A stretch of DNA of 64,000 nt from Bacillus sp. REN10 (GCF_016820555.1 NZ_JADHDW010000004.1:1-64000), one strand, 5' to 3'. Positions 53,100 to 61,580 are shown, counted from the stretch's first letter. Notes: generated by a model from the letters alone, not told the origin. Program-made: numbers and translations.

Positions 53100-53360
53100 A
53101 TGAAAGCGTTTACTAAAAATGTTACCGTTCAGTCGAGTGAAACAGACTCTTTATTAAAGGCCGCTTTAAAGCAGCAAGTGAGCATTCCTTACGCCTGCAC
53201 AAAAGGCGGATGTGGCATGTGTAAAGTGAAAATCGCGGAGGGACAATTCAGCCTAGGACTATGTTCAAAGCGTGCCTTAACAGATGAGGAGCGGGAGGCA
53301 GGCTATGTACTTGCTTGTCAAACGTATCCTGAAAGCAGCACGACAATCATCCTTGCCTGA
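53100..53360 (+). CDS. [2Fe-2S] ferredoxin (XylT/DmpQ-like)
   Basis: This 86-residue plant-type ferredoxin has the cluster motif C-x4-C-x2-C (ACTKGGCGMCK) and a fourth cysteine in LACQTYP. The start at 53100 follows GAGGTGG; the upstream ATG at 53082 lacks a site. In meta-cleavage operons such ferredoxins re-reduce the Fe(III) of inactivated catechol 2,3-dioxygenase. The position beside the pathway supports that role. No ferredoxin reductase gene is linked. Confidence 0.88.
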   Translation: MKAFTKNVTVQSSETDSLLKAALKQQVSIPYACTKGGCGMCKVKIAEGQFSLGLCSKRALTDEEREAGYVLACQTYPESSTTIILA

Positions 53361-53388
53361 CGAACTATAAAAAAGAAAAGGTGAGATC

Positions 53389-55242
53389 ATGATGGAGACG
53401 GAGCAATCTTTATTGAAACAGCTGAATATTACATGCAAGGATGGAATGGTGTATGCCGATCATACCCGTTCCATTCTTATTTCTATTGAGGCGTTTGGCA
53501 CATTGAGAAGGGATTTAATCGAAAACATCGGGTTGGATCGAATGAAGGCCTTCTTTTTTCGTTATGGCTGGCAAATTGGCTGGCAAGATGGCGAAAAAGC
53601 ACTCGCTGCTGCGTTTGATTCGTTGGAGGAGCAAGTGAAATATGGCCCTGTGCTTCATTCGTTAAAGGGGCATGTGCAAGCGACGATGGATCGTATTCGG
53701 ATTGTTGAGCAAGCAGGAAAAGTCCAGCAGTTTCATATGGAAGGCGTTTGGCGGCATTCGTATGAAGCGGTTGAGCATGTGACGCATTTAGGGTTGTCGG
53801 ATGTACCTGTTTGCTTTACGTTAACGGGATATGCGAGCGGATATGTGACGCGTCTTGTTGGTGAAACAGTGATTTTTAAGGAAACGCAATGTATCGGAAC
53901 AGGAGCGGAAGACTGTCGCTGGGTGGGCAAGCTTGCGTCAGAATGGGGGGAGGAAGCATCTGAGCAAATTGGCTATTGTGAGGAGCAGCCCATTTTAAGA
54001 GAGTTGGAGGTGGCGAATGAAAAGCTGTTAGAAGAGAAGAATCATTTGGCTAAAGTGATGCTTGTGCATAAACTGCTGACGGAGGAGATTATTAAAGGCA
54101 ATCATCTCGACTCGATTGTTCAAGTGATGTATGAGCAAACTGGGATTCCTGTGTTAATTGAAAACATTCACCATCAGCCGCTCGCGTACAAAGGAATTCA
54201 TGAGGAATGGTTACAGCAGGCGCAACAAGAGCTAATCGATCGAGTGCTTCTATTAGAGAAAACGAAATGGCTTCGAACAGCGAGTTGCTATCGCCTTATG
54301 TCTCCCGTCTTTTTACAAGGAAAGAAAGTGGGGTATTGTTCTTTCTTTTTAGAAGAAAATCAAGTCGCTAATCCAGAAATTTTGACGATGTTTATTGAAC
54401 GGATGTGCTCGGTCTGTTCGTTAGTCTTGCTCAATGAAAAAACAAAATTTGAATCAGCCGAACGAATGAAGGGGCGCTTTTTAGATGAGATTTTGAGCGG
54501 CAAATACACCGATGAGCAAGAAATTGTCAAACGAGCTAGCCTCATTTCCCTCGATTTATCAAAAGCCTATTATTTCATCGTTGTTCATTATCAATTGGCG
54601 GCGAAAGATATTAAAAAAGAACTCACCTTCTACGAACAAATACTCGAAACGACGGCTAATTTTTTTAAACAAGCCGGCTTACACGCTCTCATTGGCCAGC
54701 GGGATTCGGCCATTATTGCCCTCGTATCCGACCCGAAAGGAGAGGTTGCTTCCCTTTGTGAAGCGTTGTTACAAGAACTGTCTAATCGCTGCGTCAAAGT
54801 GGAGTGCCAAGTGGGAATTAGCTTAAAAAATGATCATATTCTCCAAGCGAGGGAAGCGTATGAAGAGGCTTTGACGGCGCTAAGAATGGCATCGCGGCAA
54901 CTGCCGATTGTTCATTTTGAGTCACTCGGGATCGTTGGAATGTTAATCAACAGCAACAATGAAGCGGCTATTGAGAAAATTGCGAAATATACGCTTGGTG
55001 CATTGTATGATACACTGGATGAGAAAAAAGTAGAGCTATTAAATACGTTGTATACATTTTTGCTCAATGGGGGCAATTTAGAAGCAACAGCCGATGAATT
55101 GGCCTTGTCTGTCAGCGGTTTGCGCTATCGCATGAGCAAAATTGACCAAATACTAGATGTGAGCCTGCGGGATGCAGAAGCGACCTTTCAGCTTTTGCTT
55201 TCCTTGAAATCTCTCAAATCCATCGGCAAGCTCGATTTGTGA
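53389..55242 (+). CDS. XylR_N-V4R-PucR type regulator of phenol degradation
   Basis: This 617-residue cytosolic regulator starts with a XylR/DmpR-type activator domain (about residues 20-110, RRDLIENIGLDRMKAFFFRYGWQIGWQDGEKAL). A V4R domain follows (about 120-185, with a TGYASGYVTRLVGETVIFKETQCIGTGAEDCRW motif). The middle is a coiled-coil/GAF-like part, and the end is a PucR/CdaR-type HTH (NLEATADELALSVSGLRYRMSKI). No AAA+ sigma-54 domain is present. The first two domains sense phenols in DmpR. It probably activates the upstream operon. Confidence 0.87.
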   Translation: MMETEQSLLKQLNITCKDGMVYADHTRSILISIEAFGTLRRDLIENIGLDRMKAFFFRYGWQIGWQDGEKALAAAFDSLEEQVKYGPVLHSLKGHVQATMDRIRIVEQAGKVQQFHMEGVWRHSYEAVEHVTHLGLSDVPVCFTLTGYASGYVTRLVGETVIFKETQCIGTGAEDCRWVGKLASEWGEEASEQIGYCEEQPILRELEVANEKLLEEKNHLAKVMLVHKLLTEEIIKGNHLDSIVQVMYEQTGIPVLIENIHHQPLAYKGIHEEWLQQAQQELIDRVLLLEKTKWLRTASCYRLMSPVFLQGKKVGYCSFFLEENQVANPEILTMFIERMCSVCSLVLLNEKTKFESAERMKGRFLDEILSGKYTDEQEIVKRASLISLDLSKAYYFIVVHYQLAAKDIKKELTFYEQILETTANFFKQAGLHALIGQRDSAIIALVSDPKGEVASLCEALLQELSNRCVKVECQVGISLKNDHILQAREAYEEALTALRMASRQLPIVHFESLGIVGMLINSNNEAAIEKIAKYTLGALYDTLDEKKVELLNTLYTFLLNGGNLEATADELALSVSGLRYRMSKIDQILDVSLRDAEATFQLLLSLKSLKSIGKLDL

Positions 55243-55268
55243 GGACAGGCTAGTAAGGAGGAACATAC

Positions 55269-56240
55269 ATGCAACCTGCGCGTTTACAGCCTGGAGACGA
55301 AGTACGAATTATTGCCCCATCGACAAGCATGGCGGTAGTGAAAGGGGAACAAGTGAAGCTCGCGACCGAGCGATTAGAGAGCTTTGGCTTTCGCGTGTCG
55401 TTCGGTCGTCATGTGGATGAACACGATATGTTTTTTTCTACGTCTGTGGAAAATCGAATCGAAGACTTGCATGAGGCGTTTCGCGATCCCAACGTGAAAG
55501 CGATTTTTGCCGCGATTGGCGGCTATAATGCCAATCAGCTGTTATCGCATATTGACTATGAATTGATCAAAGCGAACCCGAAAATAGTATGTGGATATAG
55601 TGATATTACCGCTCTGCAGTTAGCTATTTATGCGAAAACAGGACTCATTACATACTCAGGGCCTGCCTTTTCAACTTTCGGCATGAAGCACTTGGCGGAT
55701 TATGTCGTGCAAGGAATGCTCACCGCTTTAACCAATGATGCCCCATTTGAACTCGAAACGTCGGATCGATGGAGCGACGATAAATGGTATTTAGAACAAG
55801 ATCAACGCACCTATTATCCGAATACAGGTCCTCTAATTATGACAGAAGGAAAAGCGGAAGGGCGCTTGATTGGCGGTAATTTATGTACGATCAATCTGTT
55901 GCAAGGAACGGAATTTATGCCTTCTTTGAAAGATGCCATTTTGTTTATCGAAGACGATAATGAGTCCCATCTCATGACCTTTGACCGTCAACTGCAATCG
56001 CTATTGCATTTGCCGGATGCGAAGGAAATAAAAGCGGTGCTCATCGGCCGCTTTCAAAAAGAGTCGAATGTGACGGAGTCTGCGCTTGTGGCCATGTTGA
56101 AAAACAAACCGGAATTAGCGCATATTCCAGTGGTTGCCAACCTCGATTTCGGCCACACCGACCCACTCGCTACGTTGCCCATCGGCGGCTTTGCGGAAGT
56201 GGTAGTCAAAAATGGGAAGACTGACATTTGGATTAGTTAA
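55269..56240 (+). CDS. S66-family LD-carboxypeptidase/MccF-like peptidase
   Basis: This 323-residue serine peptidase has the S66 triad pattern: nucleophile S111 in CGYSDITAL, a glutamate in FIEDDNESHL, and a histidine in LDFGHTDPLATLPIGG. The opening LQPGDEVRIIAPSTS is the family start. Members trim murein tetrapeptides (LdcA) or inactivate microcin C-type compounds (MccF); sequence alone does not decide here. AAGGAGG precedes the start, 27 bp after the regulator, so it may be read through from the phenol cluster. Confidence 0.87.
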   Translation: MQPARLQPGDEVRIIAPSTSMAVVKGEQVKLATERLESFGFRVSFGRHVDEHDMFFSTSVENRIEDLHEAFRDPNVKAIFAAIGGYNANQLLSHIDYELIKANPKIVCGYSDITALQLAIYAKTGLITYSGPAFSTFGMKHLADYVVQGMLTALTNDAPFELETSDRWSDDKWYLEQDQRTYYPNTGPLIMTEGKAEGRLIGGNLCTINLLQGTEFMPSLKDAILFIEDDNESHLMTFDRQLQSLLHLPDAKEIKAVLIGRFQKESNVTESALVAMLKNKPELAHIPVVANLDFGHTDPLATLPIGGFAEVVVKNGKTDIWIS

Positions 56241-56286
56241 TCGAAGCGGTTTTGTAAGGAAAAGAATTCTTTACAAAGCCGCTTTT

Positions 56287-56433
56287 TTATCCCGCATTAA
56301 CGGGCTGTAAGACTCCCGCCTGAAAATCCGCGGGCGTATAGAGGGGATCCAACAGCCCGTAAAAGCCCGATCCGTTCAACTAACAATCATTGGGAGATGA
56401 AGAACACTCCCAATGATTGAAGTTTCACTTTAT
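56287..56433 (+). repeat. bcr1-type repeat, copy 2 (divergent)
   Basis: This copy is about 147 bp, from TTATCCCGC to the terminal TTTAT. The outer stems are kept. The third stem, AATCATTGGGAG (56385-56396) with CTCCCAATGATT (56407-56418), is a perfect 12-bp helix in which two base pairs differ from copies 1 and 3 by paired changes. The middle stem differs in length and sequence. Confidence 0.85.
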
Positions 56434-56446
56434 GTGGACATTATTT

Positions 56447-56483
56447 AATAAGTGTGCTTATTATATTAATAAGTGCACTTATT
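56447..56483. promoter_or_regulatory. Tandem palindromic operators
   Basis: AATAAGTGTGCTTATT (56447-56462) and AATAAGTGCACTTATT (56468-56483) are near-identical palindromes with centres 21 bp apart, two helical turns. They lie just upstream of the EVE/MarR pair and probably bind that MarR protein. Confidence 0.65.
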
Positions 56484-56508
56484 AAAAAGCGAAAAAGGGG
56501 AGAAGGCA

Positions 56509-56955
56509 ATGAGTACGAAATTCTGGATTGGTGTCGTATCTGAAGAGCATGTTCACATAGGGGTGAATGGGGAGTTTGCTCAGCTTTGTCATGGAAAAGC
56601 AGCACCATTAAGAAGAATGAAGAAAGGCGATTGGATCATTTACTACTCTCCGAAAACTAGCTATCCTAATGGAAAGACATTGAAATATTTTACGGCGATC
56701 GGCCAAATTAAAAGTGGAGAGGTTTATCCATATGAAATGTCGCCTGAGTTCATTCCATTTAGGGTGGATGTTGATTATATCGAATGCAACGCAATGAGCT
56801 TTGATCAGATTAAATCGAAGTTGAACTTTTATCAGACGACTTCAAATGTTGGTTTATTATTTCGCAGGGGACATTTTGAAGTGAGTAAAGAAGATTTTCT
56901 AACGATTGCAAAAGAAATGGGGGTTAGTATTAATGAATTGGATGTCTACATTTGA
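56509..56955 (+). CDS. EVE domain protein
   Basis: This 148-residue protein is an EVE/UPF0310-type domain. It has FWIGVVSEEHVHIGVNGEFAQLCHGK, the KKGDWIIYYSPKTSY core, FTAIGQIKSGEVYP and the GLLFRRGHFEVSKEDF end. EVE domains belong to the PUA-like superfamily and are thought to bind modified nucleic acid bases. The start at 56509 follows AAAGGGGAGAAGG; the frame opens 36 nt earlier without a site. It overlaps the MarR gene by 23 nt. Confidence 0.85.
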   Translation: MSTKFWIGVVSEEHVHIGVNGEFAQLCHGKAAPLRRMKKGDWIIYYSPKTSYPNGKTLKYFTAIGQIKSGEVYPYEMSPEFIPFRVDVDYIECNAMSFDQIKSKLNFYQTTSNVGLLFRRGHFEVSKEDFLTIAKEMGVSINELDVYI

Positions 56956-57379
56956 TGATCCGAATGAGAGTACAGGTTTTTTGCTGTGGCGTGTGTCTCA
57001 AGATTGGCAAAGAGCGATAACAAAGGAACTTTCCGAAGTAGGGCTTACTCATGTACAGTTTGTTCTTTTAGCCGCATGTGATTATCTGGCCACTTCAGAA
57101 GAACATGTTACTCAGAAAAAATTAGCTAGTTTCACAAAAACAAATATTATGATGGTTTCTGATGTCGTGAGGACACTTCAAACAAAAGGGTTCATAGAGA
57201 GAAGTAAAAATCCGCGCGATAAAAGAGAAATTCTGTTGACTCCTACGACAGAAGGGACTGAAAAAGTAAAAGTAGCGTTACCAATCGTAGAAGAAGTAGA
57301 TCAAAAGTTTTTTAACGTTCTTCAAAATGCAAAGGCGGATTTCAATGAGCATCTATTGAAATTATTAGATGCAGAATAA
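56933..57379 (+). CDS. MarR family regulator overlapping the EVE gene
   Basis: This 148-residue MarR protein starts at 56933 behind GGGGGTTAG, inside the end of the EVE gene. The domain order is usual: a dimer helix, TQKKLASFTKTNIMMVSDVVRTLQTKGFI recognition region (about residues 57-85) and the KNPRDKREILLTPTTEG wing. The overlap means both proteins are made from one message. The tandem palindromes at 56447 suggest autoregulation. Confidence 0.87.
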   Translation: MNWMSTFDDPNESTGFLLWRVSQDWQRAITKELSEVGLTHVQFVLLAACDYLATSEEHVTQKKLASFTKTNIMMVSDVVRTLQTKGFIERSKNPRDKREILLTPTTEGTEKVKVALPIVEEVDQKFFNVLQNAKADFNEHLLKLLDAE

Positions 57380-57541
57380 GAAAGTGATATATTTCCCTTC
57401 AACGCATAGACAAGTCATTCGATAGATGCTATTCTTTTGGAAAAATGGAAAAGTTTTTAGAAAAAGTAAATGGTATACTTGTTAGTGTAATAAACATAGT
57501 GATCCGCAGCGAAGTGATTACATACAAAGGGGGAAAAGAGA

Positions 57542-58270
57542 ATGAAAATTGTGAAAGTAAAAGATTACGAGGAAATGAGTCAAAAAGCGGCAGAACTGAT
57601 TGTTGCCGAAGTGAAGAAAAATCCACAGATCGTGCTTGGGTTAGCAACGGGAAGCACGCCTGAAGGCTTGTATCAACGATTAATCGAAGACCACCAAACA
57701 AACGGAACGACATATAAAGAAGTGACCACATTTAATCTTGATGAGTACATAGGCTTGCCGAAAGAGGATCGCAATAGTTATTACACGTTTATGAAAACGC
57801 ATTTATTTGATCATATTGATGTGCCAGTTGAGCAGGCTCATTTGCCGAGCGGGGAGAATGAAGACTTATCTGCTGAATGTGAAGCGTATGAGGCGTTAAT
57901 TCATGAAGCAGGCGGAGTGGATATTCAAGTGCTTGGCATTGGTGGCAATGGACATATTGGTTTCAATGAGCCTGGCACATCGTTTGATTCACTGACACAT
58001 ATTATTGAATTGGATGAATCGACGAGAGAAGCGAATGCTCGCTTTTTTAATAGTTTAGAAGAAGTGCCGACTCAAGCAATTACGATGGGGATCCAAACGA
58101 TTATGGCTGCGAAAAAAATTGTTTTACTAGCGTCCGGTTCGGCAAAAGTGGAAGCGATTTCGAAACTGTTATCGGGAGAAGTCACGGAGGCATTCCCAGC
58201 ATCATGCCTGCACCAGCATCCTAATGTAACGGTCATTGTCGACGAAGCGGCCTTAAACGAAAATAAATAG
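57542..58270 (+). CDS. nagB: Glucosamine-6-phosphate deaminase
   Basis: This 242-residue enzyme converts glucosamine 6-phosphate to fructose 6-phosphate and ammonia. It has the phosphate-binding LGLATGSTPEGLYQ (about residues 33-46), the TFNLDEYIGL block with the catalytic aspartate, and GIGGNGHIGFNEPG with the catalytic histidine. The length equals the short Gram-positive NagB group, which lacks the allosteric extension. It stands alone, without nagA, behind AAAGGGGG, with a terminator after it. Confidence 0.94.
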   Translation: MKIVKVKDYEEMSQKAAELIVAEVKKNPQIVLGLATGSTPEGLYQRLIEDHQTNGTTYKEVTTFNLDEYIGLPKEDRNSYYTFMKTHLFDHIDVPVEQAHLPSGENEDLSAECEAYEALIHEAGGVDIQVLGIGGNGHIGFNEPGTSFDSLTHIIELDESTREANARFFNSLEEVPTQAITMGIQTIMAAKKIVLLASGSAKVEAISKLLSGEVTEAFPASCLHQHPNVTVIVDEAALNENK

Positions 58271-58277
58271 TAAACCA

Positions 58278-58310
58278 AACTGTCGGGGGAGTGGCCCTCG
58301 GCAGTTTTTT
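58278..58310 (+). terminator. Terminator of nagB
   Basis: AACTGTCGGGGG pairs with CCCTCGGCAGTT with minor mismatches, followed by TTTT. Confidence 0.75.
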
Positions 58311-58347
58311 AGTTGGAGGAAAGCGCGGGCAAAGTCAATGAAGCTGA

Positions 58348-58383
58348 AACAAGGCTGGTTCCGAAATCGGAGCTAGCCTTGTT
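58348..58383. terminator. Second hairpin before the bcr1 copy
   Basis: AACAAGGCT pairs with AGCCTTGTT, with CCGA/TCGG pairing inside, followed by TGTG. It lies between the convergent nagB and nitroreductase genes, a few bases before the repeat. Confidence 0.6.
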
Positions 58384-58387
58384 TGTG

Positions 58388-58545
58388 TTATCCCGCATTA
58401 ACGGGCTGTAAGACCCCCACCTCAACATGGCAGAAGAAGCGCAGACGTGTAGGTGGGGGATCAACAGCCCGTAAACGCCCGATCCGTTCAACTAACAATC
58501 AGTGGGGGATGAAAAAACCCCCTACTGATTGAAGTTTCACTTTAT
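58388..58545 (+). repeat. bcr1-type repeat, copy 3
   Basis: This roughly 158-bp copy differs from copy 1 at two positions only (A for G in the second stem, C for A in the third-stem loop). Stem three is AATCAGT (58497-58503) with ACTGATT (58524-58530). Its terminal TTTAT (58541-58545) contains the stop codon of the minus-strand nitroreductase gene. Confidence 0.88.
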
Positions 58546-59138
58546 TTGAATAGTTTTACGCGTTCGTTAATTGGTTGGAACTCTTTGTCGCCAGCAGGAG
58601 CGGCTGGTTTGCCGAACGGCATTTGAGCAATCAATTTCCAGTTTGCAGGGACATTCCATTTCGTGCGCACTTGTTCGTCGATGAGCGGGTTGTAGTGTTG
58701 AAGCGTTGCCCCGAAACCTTCTTGTTCTAATGCTGTCCATACGATGTATTGAAGCATCCCTGAAGATTGCATTGACCAAAGAGGAAAGTTGTCTGCATAA
58801 GTTGGGAAACTTTCTTGAAGGCCTTTGACAACCGCTTCATCTTCAAAGAAAAGAACGCTACCGTATCCTGCCTTGAACATAGCCATTTTTTCTTCTGTTG
58901 GGCCGAATTGATCAGCGGGAACTATTTCTCTTAACGTGTCTCTGGTCAGATCCCAAAGTTGATCGTGCTGCTCGCCAAGAAGGACAACTACGCGGCCGCT
59001 TTGTGAGTTGAAAGCCGTTGGCGCATGCTTTACGGCAAACTCGATCACCTCTTGGATTCTTTCGTCTGAGACGGTTTGTTCTTTACTAATCGCATAAATA
59101 GAACGTCTAGCTTCTACAGCTGAATAAAAATTTGTCAT
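58542..59138 (-). CDS. Nitroreductase family protein (Hbn1/Frm2-like)
   Basis: This 198-residue FMN-dependent oxidoreductase belongs to the Hbn1/Frm2-like nitroreductase group. The signature is VEARRSIYAISKEQTVSDERIQEVIEFAVKHAPTAFNSQS, with the central GMLQYIVWTALEQEGFGATLQHYNPLID block and the end KLIAQMPFGKPA. It should reduce nitro compounds or quinones with NAD(P)H. It is divergent from an HxlR regulator, a common pair for quinone detoxification. Its last codon and stop lie in the bcr1 repeat end. Confidence 0.88.
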   Translation of the reverse strand: MTNFYSAVEARRSIYAISKEQTVSDERIQEVIEFAVKHAPTAFNSQSGRVVVLLGEQHDQLWDLTRDTLREIVPADQFGPTEEKMAMFKAGYGSVLFFEDEAVVKGLQESFPTYADNFPLWSMQSSGMLQYIVWTALEQEGFGATLQHYNPLIDEQVRTKWNVPANWKLIAQMPFGKPAAPAGDKEFQPINERVKLFK

Positions 59139-59175
59139 GATTTTTTTCCTCTTTTCAATTATTTTTAATTTTATT

Positions 59176-59190
59176 GTTACATTTCGTAAC
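59176..59190. promoter_or_regulatory. Candidate HxlR/CatR-type operator
   Basis: GTTACATTTCGTAAC is a perfect dyad of the TTAC-N5-GTAA type known for B. subtilis CatR. It lies 38 bp upstream of the nitroreductase start in the divergent intergenic region. Confidence 0.6.
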
Positions 59191-59300
59191 CTAGTATAAA
59201 AATATTATATGATAAAGTCAAGTAACTTTATTTAAAAAAGTGTAAAGATATCTTTTTCGAGAAAAAAAGGGTATAATGAAAATGTAAAGAGGTGAAAGGC

Positions 59301-59612
59301 ATGAAAGAAGTTGAGCTTTGTCCTAAGTTTGAAAAGGCGATGCAGATGATGGGAAAACGTTGGACAGGATTAATCATTCATCAGTTGTTGATGGGACCTC
59401 AACGTTTTTCAGAGATAAAATCAGGTTTTCCTATTAGCGGAAAATTATTAACAGATCGATTAAAAGAAATGGAAGAAGAGGGCTTGGTGACACGCCAAGT
59501 GTATCCTGAGGTTCCAGTTCGTGTGGAATATGAACTAACAGAAAAGGGACGGGCACTTGAAGCAAGTGTGAAAGAAATCGAGAAGTGGGCGCACCAATGG
59601 GTAGAACTATAA
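59301..59612 (+). CDS. HxlR (MarR/DUF24) family redox regulator
   Basis: This 103-residue winged-helix protein has the DUF24 layout: the conserved ELCPKFEKAMQMMGKRW start with C7, the recognition helix in RFSEIKSGFPISGKLLTDRLKEMEEEGLV, and the wing VYPEVPVRVEYELTEKG. The single N-terminal cysteine is the quinone/electrophile sensor in YodB and CatR; the C-terminal cysteines of YodB are absent, as in CatR. The start at 59301 follows GAGGTG. It probably represses the divergent nitroreductase gene. Confidence 0.88.
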   Translation: MKEVELCPKFEKAMQMMGKRWTGLIIHQLLMGPQRFSEIKSGFPISGKLLTDRLKEMEEEGLVTRQVYPEVPVRVEYELTEKGRALEASVKEIEKWAHQWVEL

Positions 59613-59615
59613 CTA

Positions 59616-59658
59616 AAAAGAGAGGATGTCCGTTTTCGTTTGGACATCCTCTTTTTTT
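59616..59658. terminator. Bidirectional terminator
   Basis: AGAGGATGTCC (59621-59631) pairs with GGACATCCTCT (59642-59652), with A- and T-tracts outside. It separates the convergent HxlR and HemAT genes. Confidence 0.85.
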
Positions 59659-59660
59659 GT

Positions 59661-60971
59661 TCAGTTAGAATATAAATATTGCTCAGTGGAGTCGTTGAGT
59701 TTGACGGCAGAGTGCGCGACTTCTTCCGAGGCATGCTCAATTTCAGTAATAATGCTCGATAATTGTTGAAGCTGACCCTCGATATAGCGGTTTTGCTCTT
59801 TTGTGCCACTAATTAATTCAAGCAATTGATTGAAATCTTCATCAGTCTGTGCCATGCTTTTAATTCCTTTATGAACAAGGCTATTGACTGTTTCAACGGA
59901 TTGACTGACTTGTCCGATGAGTGCATTTGTTTTTAAAATCAGCTCAGACACGCTTGAAGTGGATGTTTTTGTTTGATCAGATAGTTTGCGAATTTCTTCA
60001 GCGACAACGGCAAAGCCTTTTCCGTATTCTCCGGCGCGTGCTGCTTCGATAGAGGCGTTTAATGCGAGCAAGTTCGTCTGCCCAGCAATATTTCCTACAA
60101 TTGTAATCACTTCTGTAATGCTTGAGGCGATTTGGTTTAATTCGGTTGAGAATGCCTGAATATCAGTAACTGCTTTTTGAATTTCAGACAGCTTTTGTCC
60201 TTGTTCTTTCAGCTGGTTTTGCCCTTGTAGAGAATGGCTCGCCGATTCATCTGCTAAGGACATGCCTTCTTTTGCTAAATGCAAAATCGAATCTGCTTGT
60301 GAACTAAGCTCTTTTAAAGAAGCGGATGTTTCTTCAGAAATGGCCGCTAACTCCTGTGAAATGGAATGGACTTGGTTTGTTAGGGCATCTTTGCGTTCGC
60401 TCTCAATAGAGCGGATGCGATCAAATTCAATTTCATACGCTTCTAGTACAAGCTGCTGTTCTAAATTTAATAGTTTAGACACAGCGCGCACAAGTTCCAT
60501 TTGTTCTTCTTTAGAAATGTCCATTTCAGAAATAATACTAAAAAATGAATTTTGCAAATCTTGAAAGGCGGATAAATACCATTTCGTCTTTAGTCCGATT
60601 TTTACATGCATATTGGCAATATTGATTCGTTTTTGCAAAAAGACTTCATCAATCTCTCCATTAAACAGCTCTTGAATATGTCTTCTTAATGTTTTTTTGA
60701 GGCGATCGACGCTGCTATTTTCTTGAATGATATTCATCAAATTCGATTGCTGCATCAGTTTAGAATAAAAAGAATCAATAATCGATTCGAGATGTGTTTC
60801 AATTTGCGGGTGAAGGGATTTGATTGCCTTTAAATCGCGCTCTGTTAATTCAATCATTTTTAGTTGTTCATATAGTTCTGATCCCGGTTTGACGGATAAT
60901 TTTACATTGGCTGTTGCAACGATCGATGAATGACTATAGTCATTAGACGTTTTTGATTTAAAAAATTTCAT
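59661..60971 (-). CDS. hemAT: Globin-coupled aerotaxis transducer
   Basis: This 436-residue soluble chemoreceptor has an N-terminal globin sensor (residues about 35-185) and a C-terminal MCP signalling domain. The proximal heme histidine is H122 in [14 protein letters not shown], and distal-pocket Y69 is conserved, both one residue earlier than in B. subtilis HemAT. The signalling tip [17 protein letters not shown] is intact. No transmembrane segment is present, as expected for HemAT, which senses oxygen in the cytoplasm and signals to CheA. Confidence 0.93.
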   Translation of the reverse strand: MKFFKSKTSNDYSHSSIVATANVKLSVKPGSELYEQLKMIELTERDLKAIKSLHPQIETHLESIIDSFYSKLMQQSNLMNIIQENSSVDRLKKTLRRHIQELFNGEIDEVFLQKRINIANMHVKIGLKTKWYLSAFQDLQNSFFSIISEMDISKEEQMELVRAVSKLLNLEQQLVLEAYEIEFDRIRSIESERKDALTNQVHSISQELAAISEETSASLKELSSQADSILHLAKEGMSLADESASHSLQGQNQLKEQGQKLSEIQKAVTDIQAFSTELNQIASSITEVITIVGNIAGQTNLLALNASIEAARAGEYGKGFAVVAEEIRKLSDQTKTSTSSVSELILKTNALIGQVSQSVETVNSLVHKGIKSMAQTDEDFNQLLELISGTKEQNRYIEGQLQQLSSIITEIEHASEEVAHSAVKLNDSTEQYLYSN

Positions 60972-61178
60972 TTCCCCAACTCCTTGTATATCCCTATCTA
61001 TCTATAAATTTATTTAAGTTTACCGTACTTTCAGCATTTGTGCTATGACATTTCGTACAGTTTATCAGTCCATTTACTGGGACTAAGGGATGATCGTCTA
61101 CATGTTAGAAAGCTTGTATATATTCTTTTCTCTTCGTTCATGGCATACATTTTAGAAAATGAAAAGGGATGTGGTGTT

Positions 61179-61580
61179 ATGAGACTTAGTGAATTTCTTT
61201 ATAATCCATACATTGTGGGTGTGATGATGACCTGTTTGCTCACCTCATTTCTTGCTATTTTTTACGTAAGCTGGATGTTAGTCGGTGTTGCTTGTATCGG
61301 AGGAGGGTGTTTTTTTCTTTATATTCTAGCTGTTTATCGATTGGTTCTCTATCGAGGCCTTCCTAGGCATGGCAAGAAGGAAGATCATTTATTTATGTCG
61401 CTTTGGTATGCCTGGCCTTTATATGTATTAAGTACGATTGTTTTATTTTTGATTTTCGGAGAACTGGGGGCCATTTTTTATGCAGCGGGAGGATCGTTGG
61501 GCATTCTCATCAGTGAATGGAAGCAAGTGAAAAAGGTGGCGGAAAAAGCGGAGCAAGAACCGAAAGCTCAGGCGCAATAA
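61179..61580 (+). CDS. Small membrane protein
   Basis: This 133-residue protein has four hydrophobic segments (about residues 11-28, 30-50, 76-94 and 95-112) and a charged C-terminal tail ending EKAEQEPKAQAQ. The start at 61179 follows AAAAGGGATG; the frame is open up to 61038 but that leader looks unlike a protein start. I do not recognise the family. It has no obvious operon partner. Confidence 0.6.
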   Translation: MRLSEFLYNPYIVGVMMTCLLTSFLAIFYVSWMLVGVACIGGGCFFLYILAVYRLVLYRGLPRHGKKEDHLFMSLWYAWPLYVLSTIVLFLIFGELGAIFYAAGGSLGILISEWKQVKKVAEKAEQEPKAQAQ

